From Adenophora triphylla var. japonica (Eukaryota > Streptophyta > Magnoliopsida > Asterales > Campanulaceae), in the NCBI GenBank assembly GCA_022495995.1, contig JAFEMH010001232.1, positions 288,501-352,500 on the forward strand: 64,000 bases of DNA. Direction: 5' to 3'. Positions 33,975-47,387 of this stretch are shown piece by piece. The position numbers and the translations under genes were made by a program. Each line of letters starts with the position of its first letter. Within the stretch, counting starts at the first letter, position 1. The notes under the pieces were generated by a model. It was given only the letters and a program-made list of their open reading frames with translations, did no database searches and was not told the DNA's origin.

Positions 33975-36138
33975 CATATTGAACATCATTAACGCGCCTT
34001 ATATCCTGAAAAGAAGTTGGTCCTCGAACAATATTCAATAATGTTCTTAGGTAATATAACTCTCCTTGTCCAGGTGCAACATAAAAAATCCGACCTATTT
34101 TGAAACCCTTTTTTCTTGGTTCCCACTCTCCTGTTTGCTTTTTCCAAACAAATTTAGTGGGAAACTCAGCATATGTCAATTTCTTAGCTTCCTCTTTATA
34201 TTGACCTTTATTTGCGTCCATCCATGCTAAAAACATAGTATATCTAGATGTCAGACGATCAAGAACTTTTTCAATTTCATCATCATCCTCGAACATTATA
34301 CTTTGTTCACCTGGTAGATGGAAAGCCAATCGTTCAAAAGGTGGATTTCTGTAATGAATCTCATTGCCCAGCAACCTCCAAACAGCCTCACAAGGTGATA
34401 TATATCTACAATCTAGATATATTTTTATCTCATCAAGACCATCCCTTCTAGAATCATCGGCCGCAGTTTCACAAAATTTTGCAGTCAACCTATCATGACC
34501 CTTACTTACGTACTTACAAAGATACTTGATTTACTTAGATTGATTGCACCATTCAACATTGATGTGAGCACCATGTTGCATCAACAACTCACGATTGTGA
34601 GGGACCACATATATGTGATCGAGAGTTGTTCCCTTTACATCTATTGTAAGACCATTATCAGGACGTTTGTAACTTGGATACCCTTGCTCATCAATTGATG
34701 TTGCCTTGTTAAATTTCTTTGGAAAATACTTTGTACAACGACCTTCATACATGCATGGAGAATTAGGTCGAGCTTTGCCACAAGTTCCATAGATCATCAA
34801 TTCCTTCACAGCATTATAGTAATGCGGATCAACAGACTCATTAGGAATTTTTGCTGAAATGATTTTATCAATCCTTTCTACAGTCGGGTGTCTTGCATCA
34901 TTTTCTAACCATAGGATAATGTGAACATGTGGTAAACCACGCTTCTGCCACTCAATTGTGTAAATAACTGGAAAAGATAATGATTAAATTTAAAAAAAAA
35001 TATTCATAAAAAAGTAATAATAAAGTAAACATAAACAAAAAAATTAAATGAAATTACCTGCTCGTACAGTTCTAAAAATTTTCTTTTCTCGCAGATCGTT
35101 CATAAGGATATCCAATTTAGCTTTAAAAATCCTGCACATGATATCAGGTCTATCTTCTGGTTGCAGTGATTTGCTGCGTAGAAATCGAACAACTTCAGGC
35201 CACTTGGGATTACATGTAAAAGTAATCAACAAATTAGGATAACCAAACCATCTGCAGATAGCCATTCCATCTTGATAGTTCTGAATCACATATCGAGCAC
35301 TTCCAATATAGGATGATGGCAAACAAATTCTCTTACCACGAGATGTGGGATTCCTCTCACCCTTGAGCAAGGCATTAGCAAATCCTTTATACATATTACA
35401 CCTTAATTATTTTTGATGAGTTCTTATATAAGTCAAGCTGGCAGTTTCAACCATTATCCATGCATCAACTAAAAATTACTGAGAAAGCCACTTAGAAAGT
35501 AGAATATTTGCCGATTCTGATTCCCTTTCATGAATTCTGTACGCGAAATTTTTTCTCATACTCAACTTATAGCGAGATCTATTTGATGGCTCTGCATCAC
35601 AATTTCGAAGCAGAACATCTTCTCTATAGCCATCTTGGCCAAATAAAAAAAGCAACGGATATTGCAACCCTAAGCATGAAGGATGCAATTCGGTAATTCT
35701 CTGGAGCAATCTTGTTTGGGTCTCAATAACAATATCCCTATCATCAATTAGGTTATCAAAATCACCAACTAACAAAAGTGCTACATCATCCTTTGCTGGG
35801 AGATTGTAACATCTACCGTCAGATTTTTGCCTTCCTATAAGCCTGAGCTTAACATCACCAATTTGATTTTGTTGCACTGAATCCTGAACCATTCTAAAAG
35901 ACTTCACAAGAACATTATGCTCATCAAGATTTTTTTTTCAAGTCACTGACAATTTCTTCATGCAAATTATTGGTCCATGCGTCCTGTCTAAATAAGAATT
36001 AGATTAAATAAAAATAATTTCATTCTTTTAAATGTGACAATTTAATTGAGAAAATATTATTTTAAATTACCTAAAACAACGCATTCGATTCTCCACTTCA
36101 TGTTCTGTGTCATATATATAAAGTTGTGCAAACTTAGG
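33975..36138 (-). pseudogene. Helitron Rep nuclease and N-terminal helicase linker
   Basis: Continuing from the solo-LTR junction, the minus strand reads KFAQLYIYDTEHEVENRM, an intron, DAWTNNLHEEIVSDLK, GDFDNLIDDRDIVIETQTRL, then Helitron_like_N (ARYVIQNYQDGMAICRWFGY, PNLLITFTCNPKWPEV). After an intron (about 35056-34973) comes WQKRGLPHVHIILWLEND, whose HVH (34929-34921) is the HUH metal site. The two nuclease tyrosines are in YLCKY (34524-34510), which would nick DNA. The last block is YISPCEAVWRL. Defects: a slip in an A9 run near 35930 and a TAA at 34533-34531 directly before IKYLCKY. The catalytic residues are preserved. Confidence 0.9.
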
Positions 36139-38636
36139 TGTCATGACCCTAAACTTAGGCACCAAATTGGGCACACGTGGAGCACGTGGGGGTGGGGTGC
36201 ATTGCATCTCATATTATGCATTATGTAATAATGGGAATTGTTATGTGTTTATTTGGATAATTTGGCCATTTTTGTGATTCTAGATGTTATTAAATTGATT
36301 GGAATTAGATAACGTCTAAAGGGATCAAATGGGAATTAATGTGTTAAAGTTATGGCATTTAAATTTCAAATGGAATGTTATAAAAAGTATTGGTGAGCTA
36401 AAGTGTAAATGTAACTATAAGGGGGTTGATTGTGGTTATCTTATACTTGGAGGAGCTTAATTGTAAGTTGTTTTATATAAATCTTCAATTACTCCCAGAA
36501 GATTCATTTCATCCTCAGTACTTCCTTTCTCCCTACGTTTCATCCTTAAACCTAGGGTTACCTTCGGAAAAACGTATCAATTCAACCGTCGCTCCGTTCT
36601 TGATTCTGATAGCATATTATTGATCAGTAAAGCGAGTAGATCATTTAGAGCCGATCAAATCCTATTTTCATTTCGACCAATTTTGGTAAGTTATTATGGT
36701 TTTGTTCAAATAATTGTTCATTCCAAGTAAATGATTTTAATATGTGATATAAATGATCTTTGGTAATGTTGGATCATTTTATTTGGATGTTGGAATGAAA
36801 AGAAAATGAGTTGAGTTGAACCTTGAATCCATGGCCTTAATAATTGGTTTGGATTTGATAGAGTTGTTGTTTATAAATGTTATATGTCATGGAGGGAGTA
36901 TAATTATGGGTTTAGAACTCACTATACTGATGTTAGAGTTATGTTATAGCTTGATAGTAGCTGGAAATGAGTTTCCTTGCCTTGGATTGCTGAAGAACAG
37001 CTTCAGTTTGGGTTTCTGGGCAAGGGCACGACTCGTGCCCTGGAGCACGAGTCGTGACCCTTGGATTTCACTCGTATAAGGTAGTCGTGCTCACTGGATC
37101 AGTCGTGCCGGGGTTGGGCACGACTCGTGCCCATTAGCACGACTCGTGCCCAGGACTGGTCTTGGGTACTGACTTTGCAAGCTTGTAACATTAAGTAACC
37201 TAGCTTGGATTTAGTCCCTTTGTGACTATACTTTTAGTACAACTTTAGTGCTATATAATGGAATCTTAAATGGTCCAAAATTATTTTGGGAAGGGCTTTA
37301 AATATTGTCCTGAAAATGGTTGAAAGGCAATTGTGGAACTTGAACCAAAGTTGATAAAACTTGGTAAATTGTTATGGAAACTTTATAGAAGGTGTGTAAT
37401 AGTACGACGTGAATATGTAGGGCTTACTTGATACATATTGTGCCCATATGTTATAGCATATTCATGGTTGGTTGTGCACATAGTGTTTAAATACGTGTTG
37501 CACTACTTTATTTGTTGAGCATGAGTATTATACCATGTTATTGGTTTGGCATTATTCAACAGTGTTTACAAGGTAAGTTGCACTGTGGGAATGGTTTGAC
37601 ATGATTAATATTAACATGTTATATGTTGATATCCGAATGTGTGGATGTATTTTCAAGTAACTGTTTATGTACTTGAATATGATTATATGAACTGCTGTTA
37701 TGGGTATAGTGGGATACAATCAAGTATAGATTTGTTCTATAAGTGATTGTATTGCATTATACCTATGACTTGGCATGTTTGTTGGCCACAGACATGGGAA
37801 TAGACACTGCTGTATCATGCCAAAAGCCTTACAGATAGCTGGAAATGTTACATGATATTGTGACATGGCACGTCTGTGGTCACAGACGTGGGATTGGCCA
37901 CTTGATGTGGGATTGGCCACATGATGTGGGACTGTATCGTGCCAAAAGCTTTACAGATAGCTAGAAGTTATTACATTGTAATTGGCCACTTCTGTATTGT
38001 GCCATCCGCCTTACAGATAGAGGGGAGACTTATATGTTCTATATGACTGATTATTCAGGTGGGAAAGGTAACATAAAGTGTTTACTGTTTTCCTAATTGT
38101 GAGCAACCTATTTATGTGTTGCATGTTATATGGCATATTGTTGCATGCATAACAACTTATTGAGATTTATTCTCATCCCTTATCCCTTTATTGTTTTAGA
38201 TCCAACTGAGACAGGAGGACCGGACCGGTGAGGCCGGGGAGGAGTTTGGACATCTTTTGGGTTGTCAGGGTATGTTATGGTTGGGAGTTGGGGATTGTGG
38301 TTGGTGGTATTCTTTTGGGAGAAGTTTTGTATATAAAACTGTTATAAATAGGTGTCCAGTATGTCGTTTTGTAATTAAACCTGGGAGTTGATTTGTGTTA
38401 AAGTGGGCTTGTGTAAGCCTGTATATTTGTACTGTTTATGTTTAAACAGGTTATGGTTTGAAAGCAGGTTTACCTTTTACCTCCAAGTAGAGGGGTTATT
38501 TTGAAATTGTTTTGAAAAAGGGTAATATACTTTTCAAGTTAATAAAGGAAAAGTTTTTTTTTTAAAAGGTGTATTTTGAGGACCCTCCAGCTTAGGACAC
38601 GAGTTATAGGTCCTGAAGTTGGGGTGAGCCCTCACA
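36139..38636 (+). mobile_element. Solo LTR of a Tekay-related family
   Basis: A single 2498-bp LTR runs from TGTCATGACCCTAAAC to the terminal CACA, with TSD TTAGG at 36134-36138 and 38637-38641. It shares blocks with the LTR at 15796 (gtggagcacgtggg, tgagacaggaggaccggacc) but is clearly a different, older or related family. No internal sequence remains, so LTR-LTR recombination removed it. It lies inside the Helitron gene, and removal joins GSLMPPIGKAP to KFAQLYIYD in frame. Confidence 0.95.
37024..37154. repeat. Palindromic GC modules in the solo LTR
   Basis: GGGCACGACTCGTGCCC (8-bp perfect arms around one base) occurs at 37024-37040 and 37116-37132. A near copy is at 37136-37151, with diverged pieces in between (gagcacgagtcgtgac, agtcgtgc). 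They stand out from the AT-rich surroundings. Confidence 0.9.
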
Positions 38637-40204
38637 TTAGGAGCCTTTCCAATTGGTGGCATCAAACTTCCAATAAAGTGATAGTTCTGATCATACAACT
38701 TGAACACGGGGGGACTATTTCCTCTGTTAATGCCATAATTTATCTTACCTCCCATCGAAGTAAAGGAAAACATCATGTTGTAAGAAGGATGTTTGTTGTA
38801 AAAAGCTTACTTTTGTCACTTTCTCCGTACAACAATTCCTTAAACAAAGCAGGGGGTTCTTACTTAGTAGGCAATTGGACTTTTCCAAGCATGCAACACA
38901 AAGAGAACTTTGCATTCAAGGTTGTCTTGCAACGCTTTTCCGATCTTTCTTCAAACAAAAAAATAGCATTGCAAAATTGACATTTGCTAGAAGGATCACC
39001 CAAATCTATATAATCTGATTCATATATGGACCAAATAAAATTTTATTGTTATTCAATTTTTTGTTTAAAATAAAAAAAAACAACCTACAATGTTCATATA
39101 ATATAATATTTTATCTAAATAACACAAATCCATTGTTATTGTAAGATTACCTTCAGTGAAAATTGAATTATTAGATGCATGCATAATTTTATCAATCACT
39201 GTAGCAAATACACTTGGTCCTGTCAAGTTATATAAGAGAAAAATATTATCAAAAAATATATATCTACATAATATTGCATTAAAATTATCCATATATTTAA
39301 GAAAATATTTAAAATTACCACAATCCTTTCTTTTCCGACAGCTACTACATTTCTTCATATTGGTTGATCCAACTTCTTCATTACTTGAGTCAACAACTTT
39401 TCTCATAGGTGAGTCTAAAAAGATTGATAAAAAACTTAAGAGAAAAAATTATTAGATAAAATATATCAAGCAAATATTGCAAAAAAAGTTGCCATATATG
39501 TTTAAAAAATATTTAAAATTACCATAATTCTTTCTTCTCCTCTTGCTATTACATTTCTTCATACTGCTCGATCCAACTTCTTCAAAGTACGAGTCCAATG
39601 TTTTACTAATAGCTGAAACTATAAAACGTATGATATAACACAGTAATAAATATACTTGTAATAAAATATGGTAATGGTTGACAAAAATAGCATAAATAAT
39701 TTAAAAAGAAACAAACAAAAAATTTAATTATAAATTATAAAAAAATTAAACAAATTATATAACATCATATACCATCTCGCTTAGTTCTTCTATTATGATC
39801 AGAAACAGTGGCACAAGTCAAAATACCTTCTCCAATTATGGATTCACCTATAATAATACCATGTACTTGTAATTCTTTATTGACAATATCTTGAATAATG
39901 GTATTTGCATTGATTTCAAATTGGAATGAATCGAGAACTTGTGAATGAAATGGTGTTGGAAATGAGGAAAATCGGTACAAATTTGACCGGGGCGTAGTAC
40001 TTCTAGAAATACCATTTCCTGCATCAAAATTTATTATTTAGAAATTATCATAGCAAATTATAATTAATGAATATAGCATTAATAAAAACAGTATACCATA
40101 TGATATATCAGACAGCGGTTGAAACACAGAGGGAGAACTCTGTAATTTTCCAAATTGCCTTGATAAATGTAGATCAGAAGTAACATTTTCTACATCAAGT
40201 TTAT
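38637..40204 (-). pseudogene. Helitron gene, N-terminal exons
   Basis: The exons at the 5' end of the replicase gene, read on the minus strand: 40204-40097 (KLDVENVTSDLHLSRQFGK...; acceptor TATCCAG, donor GTATAC); 40018-39773 (NLYRFSSFPTPFHSQVLDSF...; acceptor GATGCAG); two similar exons near 39620-39525 and 39420-39320 (each with EEVGS followed by MKKC and a basic RKxxG end); then about 38980-38637 with FSLCCMLGKVQLP and MMFSFTSMGGKINYG. A stop after LPTK and a frameshift before MMFSF break the last exon. The start codon was not identified. The first exon is also part of the fourfold array to the right. Confidence 0.75.
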
Positions 40205-40928
40205 CTGGATAATAAATTGAATAAAAAAAAAATAACCTGAAAAAAAAAAAAACCTAACCTAATATAATAAAAATGTTACTTACATAATTAGATAACGAAT
40301 GAAATATTAAATTACATATTCATTTAAAAACACAACTACTAATTAATCAACTATTACATTATATATTTAGATAATGAGTATCAATGTGGGCTATTAATTG
40401 GGCTCAATAGTGAACCAAAAGAATATAGAAAAAATACTCAAATATTTCGGCCAAATAAATTGAATATGTAACAATCCTAAATAGATAATTTCATATATTT
40501 TTGTCAAAAAAAAAATGTTCCAAAATAAAGCTAATAGATAAAATGGCCTAATTATTGACACACATAATAATAAAGATCAATAATTGACATTAGACAAACT
40601 AAGCTCACTTCGGATATTTATAAAAAATTCAAAAAGATGTGGAATATTTTTAGCAAAAATTTTCTTGTGACTGGTCGGAGATGTAGACTAAGCTAAGTAA
40701 AAAAAAAGAGTAAAAATGGAAATATTTTTAGTGTTTTCTTGAAAGTTCATTTGTCAAGCCGTGAGAAAAAAAGCTGTTTTTTTGGATGAAAAAGAAAAAG
40801 AAATTTTTTGCTAAAAATATTCCACATCTTTGATTTCGTGGAATTTTCACGTCTATCCCTTCGGGTTGATAGTTAAATGAGTAATTTGTTCGTTTGGAAT
40901 TTTTCTGTCTATCCCTTTGGGTTGATAG
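40205..40928. other. Non-coding part of the array unit (first copy)
   Basis: This AT-rich stretch lies between the first recognised Helitron exon and the movement-protein fragment. It should contain the Helitron 5' end and the left end of the virus copy, but I could not see either. It holds the foldback at 40633-40831 and a two-copy 56-bp repeat starting tctatccctt at 40852 and 40908. Confidence 0.5.
40633..40831. repeat. 199-bp foldback (MITE-like) sequence
   Basis: The left arm aaagatgtggaatattttta and the right arm taaaaatattccacatcttt are reverse complements over about 20 bp, continuing imperfectly to about 30 bp with gcaaaaa/tttttgc. A copy is present in each array unit. No clear TSD was found, so it may be a MITE or simply a hairpin. 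Confidence 0.65.
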
Positions 40929-41086
40929 TTGAATGAGTTATTCGTTTGCAAAGATGACAAAAAAGAATGTACTTTTATGTCATTTACTTTTCAAATTAAT
41001 AAGTCATACTTAGATTTAGATCTATTATTCGGCCAACCACAACAAACTTATCTGATTTTATTTATGAATATGGATGATAATGATCA
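40929..41086 (+). pseudogene. Endogenous caulimovirid movement protein, N-terminal fragment (array copy 1)
   Basis: Coding sequence in the frame DDKKECTFMSFTFQINKS and LLFGQPQQTYLILFMNMD runs into the CACTA-2 end. Removing CACTA-2 with one TCA copy continues the frame at 50246 (HQEELIKNADLVEYP). Copies of the fragment recur at about 43417, 45884 and 48380 in the other units. The copy at 48380 has a TAA soon after its start, and the one at 45884 has a shortened stretch. The movement protein would enlarge plasmodesmata. This fragment is not functional. Confidence 0.7.
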
Positions 41087-42368
41087 CACTACAGAAAACA
41101 GGCTTATATAACGCGGATTTTAACAGCCGTATATAGTATGCGAGCCGCCGTATATATCATTTACGGCGGACTATCCGCCGTATATATCGCATCGTATAAA
41201 GTATCGTCGTATATAGTATTTACGATGGATATCCCGCTATAAATACTATATACGGCGAATATACAACCGTCGTATATAATTGAGTACAAATACGGCGGCT
41301 TATAGACTGCCGTATATAATGAAATACAAATACACCTTATGTATAAAAGGCATATTTGAGGAAACTTTATACGGCGGTATATAACCGCCATATATAATGA
41401 AAATTTATATACGGCGGTGTAGATCAGCCGTATATAATAGAAGAGTCGTCCAAGAGAGCACGAATCGTCCCATTTTTACCCCACTCTGATACCTTCGTCC
41501 CCCTTTGGGGACGAGTCATCCATTATACTTATATACGGCGGATGGTGGGAATCGCCGTAAATAACTAGTTATGAGACGAGTCGTCCATTAGAGCACGAAC
41601 ATAGGGCAAAAATAAAGTCAGGAGGGAATTAGATAAACACATTGCATCAAACTTTAAAGCATAAACTACATCAGACAATAATGACATAAAAACAGAAGTA
41701 TTGGTTTAAATGACTTTTTAGAATTGGATGGAGTCCATTTCAACATCTTTTCATCAGTGAGACCATACAGATCAGCCTCAGCATGCACAAAATCTAGCTA
41801 TCTACTGACCTATGTAACGTATCCACACAGGCCGTATTCCTTATAGCAACTATCCTTGTCGTGAATGCTAAATATGTATCGAAACTAGAGATATATTTAC
41901 TTTTTTAATTGTCACAAAAGCATAAACTGGCTTCTAATCAACTTTTTGAGTTCGCAACATATGTTTAACCAATCTACAATCCCTTTCATACACCAAAACT
42001 TTCTCAAATACAAGCACTATCCAACAAAAATCGATTAACTACAATTACTGACAACCAAATCAGTTATGAACTAGTTCAAATTCACAAACTGAAAATACAT
42101 TAGACAACGAGATGGTGGGTACCTGAAGATGACGAGATGTTGGGTACCTGAAGATTGAAAAATAACAACCAAATCAGTTATGAACTAGTTTTTATTTGTT
42201 ATATACGCCATATATAGCTTCAAGAACACGAACAACAGAGGTTTCAAGAACCCACCAAGAACAACAAAACCAAGAAATTAAAAGAAAATCAGAAAAGGGG
42301 TATACCTGATTCGTTGTTGATCGACGGCCTGGCGTAGCCCAAATGGTCACCGGCGGCGGTCTTTGCCC

Positions 42369-42370
<2 letters not shown>

Positions 42371-42425
<55 letters not shown>
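42371..42425. repeat. (GA)n microsatellite in array copy 1
   Basis: A GA tract of about 55 bp. The equivalent tracts in copies 2-4 (about 44860-44900, 47317-47381 and 49817-49877) differ in length, and the fourth is interrupted by gtgagtga. The long Arg/Glu and Ser/Leu reading frames here are artefacts of the repeat. Confidence 0.95.
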
Positions 42426-42427
<2 letters not shown>

Positions 42428-44855
42428 ATTATTTTTTGCGCCAACTGGGAGTGGGAAATTTTGGGTTCGCGGTATTTATTAACATTTACGGCGGATATTA
42501 TACACCGCCGTATACACTGCCGTATATAATGTACTATTTACGGCGGACGCGTGTCAACCGCCGTATATAACTTAAATCTCATATACGTAGACGTTAAATG
42601 TACGTATATAAATTATATACGGCGGCTCAAGCCGCCTTATATAACAATTGAATAAATGTAGATCAGAAGTAACATTTTCTACATCAAGTTTATCTGGATA
42701 ATCAATTGAATAAAAAAAAATAACCTGAAAAAAAAATCAACCTAACCTAATATAATAAAAATGTTACTTACATAATTAGATAACGAATGAAATATTAAAT
42801 TACATATTCATTTAAAAACACAACTACTAATTAATCAACTATTACATTATATATTTAGATAATGAGTATCAATGTGGGCTATTAATTGGGCTCAATAGTG
42901 AACCAAAAGAATATAGAAAAATACTCAAATATTTCGGCCAAATAAATTGAATATGTAACAATCCTAAATAGATAATTTCATATATTTTTGTCAAAAAAAA
43001 ATGTTCCAAAATAAAGCTAATAGATAAAATGGCCTAATTATTGACACACATAATAATAAAGATCAATAATTGACATTAGACAAACTAAGCTCACTTCGGA
43101 TATTTATAAAAAATCAAAAAGATGTGGAATATTTTTAGCAAAAATTTTCTTGTGACTGATCGGAGATGTAGACTAAGCTAAGTAAAAAAAAAAAAGAGTA
43201 AAAATGGAAATATTTTTAGTGTTTTCTTGAAAGTTCATTTGTCAAGCCGTGAGAAAAAAAGCTGTTTTTTTGGATGAAAAAGAAAAAGAAATTATTTGCT
43301 AAAAATATTCGACATCTTTGATTTCGTGGAATTTTCACGTCTATCCCTTCGGGTTGATAGTTAAATGAGTTATTTGTTCGTTTGGAATTTTTCCGTCTAT
43401 CCCTTTGGGTTGATAGTTGAATGAGTTATTCGTTTGCAAAGATGACAAAAAAGAATGTACTTTTATGTCATTTACTTTTCAAATTAATAAGTCATACTTA
43501 TATTTAGATCTATTATTCGGCCAACCACAACAAACTTATCTGATTTTATTTATGAATATGGATGATAATGATCACACTACAGGAAACAGGCTTATATACG
43601 GCGGATTTTAACAGCCGTATATAGTATGCGAGCCGCCGTATATGTCATTTACGGCGGACTATCCGCCGTATATATCGCATCGTATAAAGTATCGCCGTAT
43701 ATAGTATTTACGATGGATATCCCGCTGTAAATACTATATACGGCGAATATACAACCGCCGTATATAATTGAGTACAAATACGGCGGCTTATGGACTGCCG
43801 TATATAATGAAATACAAATACACCGTATGTATAAAAGGCATATTTGAGGAAACTTTATACGGCGGTATATAACCGCCATATATAATGAAAATTTATATAC
43901 GGCGGTGTAGATCAGCCGTATATAATAGAAGAGTCGTCCAAGAGAGCACGAATCGTCCCATTTTTACCCCACTCTGATACCTTCATCCCCCTTTGGGGAC
44001 GAGTCATCCAGTATACTTATATACGGCGGATGGTGGGAATCGCCGTAAATAACTAGTTATGAGACGAGTCGTCCATTAGAGCACGAACATAGGGCAAAAA
44101 TAAAGTCAGGAGGGAATTAGATAAACACATTGCATCAAACTTTAAAGCAAAAACTACATCAGACAACAATGACATAAAAACAGAAGTATTGGTTTAAATG
44201 ACTTTTTAGAATTGGATGGAGTCCATTTAAACATCTTTTCATCTGTGAGACCACACAGATCAGCCTCAGCATGCACAAAATCTAGCTATCTACTGACCTA
44301 TGTAACGTATCCACACAGGCCGTATTCCTTATAGCAACTATCCTTGTCGTGAATGCTAAATATGTATCGAAACTAAAGATATATTTACTTTTTTATTTGT
44401 CACAAAAGCATAAACTGGCTTCTAATCAACTTTTTGAGTTCGCAACATATGTTTAACCAATCTACAATCCCTTTCATACACCAAAACTTTCTCAAATACA
44501 AGCACTATCCAACAAAAATCGATTAACTACAATTACTGACAACCAAATCAGTTATGAACTAGTTCAAATTCACTAACTGAAAATACATTAGACAATGAGA
44601 TGGTGGGTACCTGAAGATGACGAGATGTTGGGTACCTGAAGATTGAAAAATAACAACCAAATCAGTTATGAACTAGTTTTTATTTGTTATATACCCCGTA
44701 TATAGCTTCAAGAACACGAACAACAGAGGTTTCAAGAACCCAACAAGAACAAGAAAACCAAGAAATTAAAAGAAAATCAGAAAAGGGGTATACCTGATTC
44801 GTTGTTGATCGACGGTCGGCTGTGCTTCAATGGTCACCGGCGGCGGTCTTTGCCC

Positions 44856-44903
<48 letters not shown>

Positions 44904-47313
44904 ATTTTTTGCGCCAACTGGGAGTGGGAAATTTTGGGTTCGCGGGTATTTATTAACATTTACGGTGGATATTATACACTGCCGTATATAATGTACTATT
45001 TACGGCGGACGCGTGTCAACCGCCGTATATAACTTAAATCTCATATACGTAGACGTTAAATGTACATATATAAATTATATACGGCGGCTCAAGCCGCCTT
45101 ATATAACAATTGAATAAATGTAGATCAGAAGTAACATTTTCTACATCAAGTTTATCTGGATAATCAATTGAATAAAAAAAAATAACCTGAAAAAAAAATC
45201 AACCTAACCTAATATAATAAAAATGTTACTTACATAATTAGATAACGAATGAAATATTAAATTACATATTCATTTAAAAACACAACTACTAATTAATCAA
45301 CTATTACATTATATATTTAGATAATGAGTATCAATGTGGGCTATTAATTGGGCTCAATAGTGAACCAAAAGAATATAGAAAAAATACTCAAATATTTCGG
45401 CCAAATAAATTGAATATGTAACAATCCTAAATAGATAATTTCATATATTTTTGTCAAAAAAAATGTTCCAAAATAAAGCTAATAGATAAAATGGCCTAAT
45501 TATTGACACACATAATAATAAAGATCAATAATTGACATTAGACAAACTAAGCTCACTTCGGATATTTATAAAAAAGTCAAAAAGATGTGGAATATTTTTA
45601 GCAAAAATTTTCTTGTGACTGGTCGGAGATGTAGACTAAGCTAAGTAAAAAAAAAAAGAGTAGAAATGGAAATAATTTTAGTATTTTCTTCAAAGTTCAT
45701 TTGTCAAGCCGTGAGAAAAAAAAGCTGTTTTTTTTTATGAAAAAGAAAAAGAAATTTTTTGCTAAAAATATTCCACATCTTTGATTTCTAGGAATTTTTA
45801 CGTCTATCCCTTCGGGTTGATAGTTAAATGAGTAATTTGTTCGTTTGGAATTTTTCCGTCTATCCCTTTGGGTTGATAGTTGAATGAGTTATTCGTTTGC
45901 AAAGATGACAAAAAAGAATGTACTTTTATGTCATTTACTTTTCAAATTAATAAGTCATAATTTAGATCTATTATTCGGCCAACGACAACAAACTTATCTG
46001 ATTTTATTTATGAATATGGATGATAATGATCACACTACAGGAAAAAGGCTTATATACGGCGGATTTTAACAGCCGTATATAGTATGCGAGCCGCCGTATA
46101 TATCATTTACGGCGGACTATCCGCCGTATATATCGCATCGTATAAAGTATCGCCGTATATAGTATTTACGATGGATATCCCGCTGTAAATACTATATACG
46201 GCGAATATACAACCACCGTATATAATTGAGTACAAATACGGCGGCTTATGGACTGCCGTATATAATGAAATACAAATACACCGTATGTATAAAAGGCATA
46301 TTTGAGGAAACTTTATACGGCGGTATATAACCGCCATATATAATGAAAATTTATATACGGCGGTGTAGATCAGCCGTATATAATAGAAGAGTCGTCCAAG
46401 AGAGCACGAATCGTCCCATTTTTACCCCACTCTAATACCTTCGTCCCCCTTTGGGGACGAGTCATCAATTATACTTATATACGGCGGATGGTGGGAATCG
46501 CCAAAAATAACTAGTTATGAGACGAGTCGTCCATTAGAGCACGAACATAGGGAAAAAATAAAGTCAGGAGGGAATTAGATAAACACATTGCATCAAACTT
46601 TAAAGCAAAAACTACATCAGACAACAATGACATAAAAACAGAAGTATTGGTTTAAATGACTTTTTAGAATTGGATGGAGTCCATTTCAACATCTTTTCAT
46701 CTGTGAGACCACACAGATCAGCCTCAGCATGCACAAAATCTAGCTATCTACTGACCTATGTAACGTATCCACACAGGCCGTATTCCTTATAGCAACTATC
46801 CTTGTCGTGAATGCTAAATATGTATCGAAACTAAAGATATATTTACTTTTTTAATTGTCACAAAAGCATAAACTGGCTTCTAATCAACTTTTTGAGTTCG
46901 CAACATATGTTTAACCAATCTACAATCCCTTTCATACACCAAAACTTTCTCAAATACAAGCACTATCCAACAAAAATCGATTAACTACAATTACTGACAA
47001 CCAAATCAGTTATGAACTAGTTCAAATTCACAAACTGAAAATACATTAGACAACGAGATGGTGGGTACCTGAAGATGATGAGATGTTGGGTACTTGAAGA
47101 TTGAAAAATAACAACCAAATCAGTTATGAACTAGTTTTTATTTGTTATATACGCCGTATATAGCTTCAAGAACACGAACAATGGAGGTTTCAAGAACCCA
47201 CCAAGAACAACAAAACCAAGAAATTAAAAGAAAATCAGAAAAGGGGTATACCTGATTTGTTGTTGATCGACGGTCGGCTGTGCTTCAATGGTCACCGGCG
47301 GCGGTCTTTGCCC

Positions 47314-47387
<74 letters not shown>

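Larger units (their letters stand above)
15230..40204 (-). mobile_element. Large autonomous-type Helitron, decayed and triply interrupted
   Basis: The replicase-helicase gene can be followed in order on the minus strand through four pieces: 40204-38637, 36138-33975, 26627-25114 and 15795-15318. It carries Helitron_like_N, the HUH and two-Tyr motifs of the rolling-circle nuclease and a PIF1-type helicase with Walker A, Walker B and the INKSQGQS block. Each gap is one insertion with a matching TSD, and removing it restores the frame. In-frame stops and frameshifts in all pieces show the gene is dead. The left limit and the terminal motifs (5' TC, 3' hairpin-CTRR) were not identified. Confidence 0.88.

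Noticed and set aside
41161..41391. A 76-codon minus-strand ORF found in all four array units
   Set aside because: It is made of the inverted tatacggcgg subterminal repeats of CACTA-2, where selection for the repeats, not for a protein, explains conservation.
42192..42570. Ser/Leu-repeat and Arg/Glu-repeat ORFs (also at 47224-47486 and 49788-49982)
   Set aside because: Products of the GA microsatellite in the array units.
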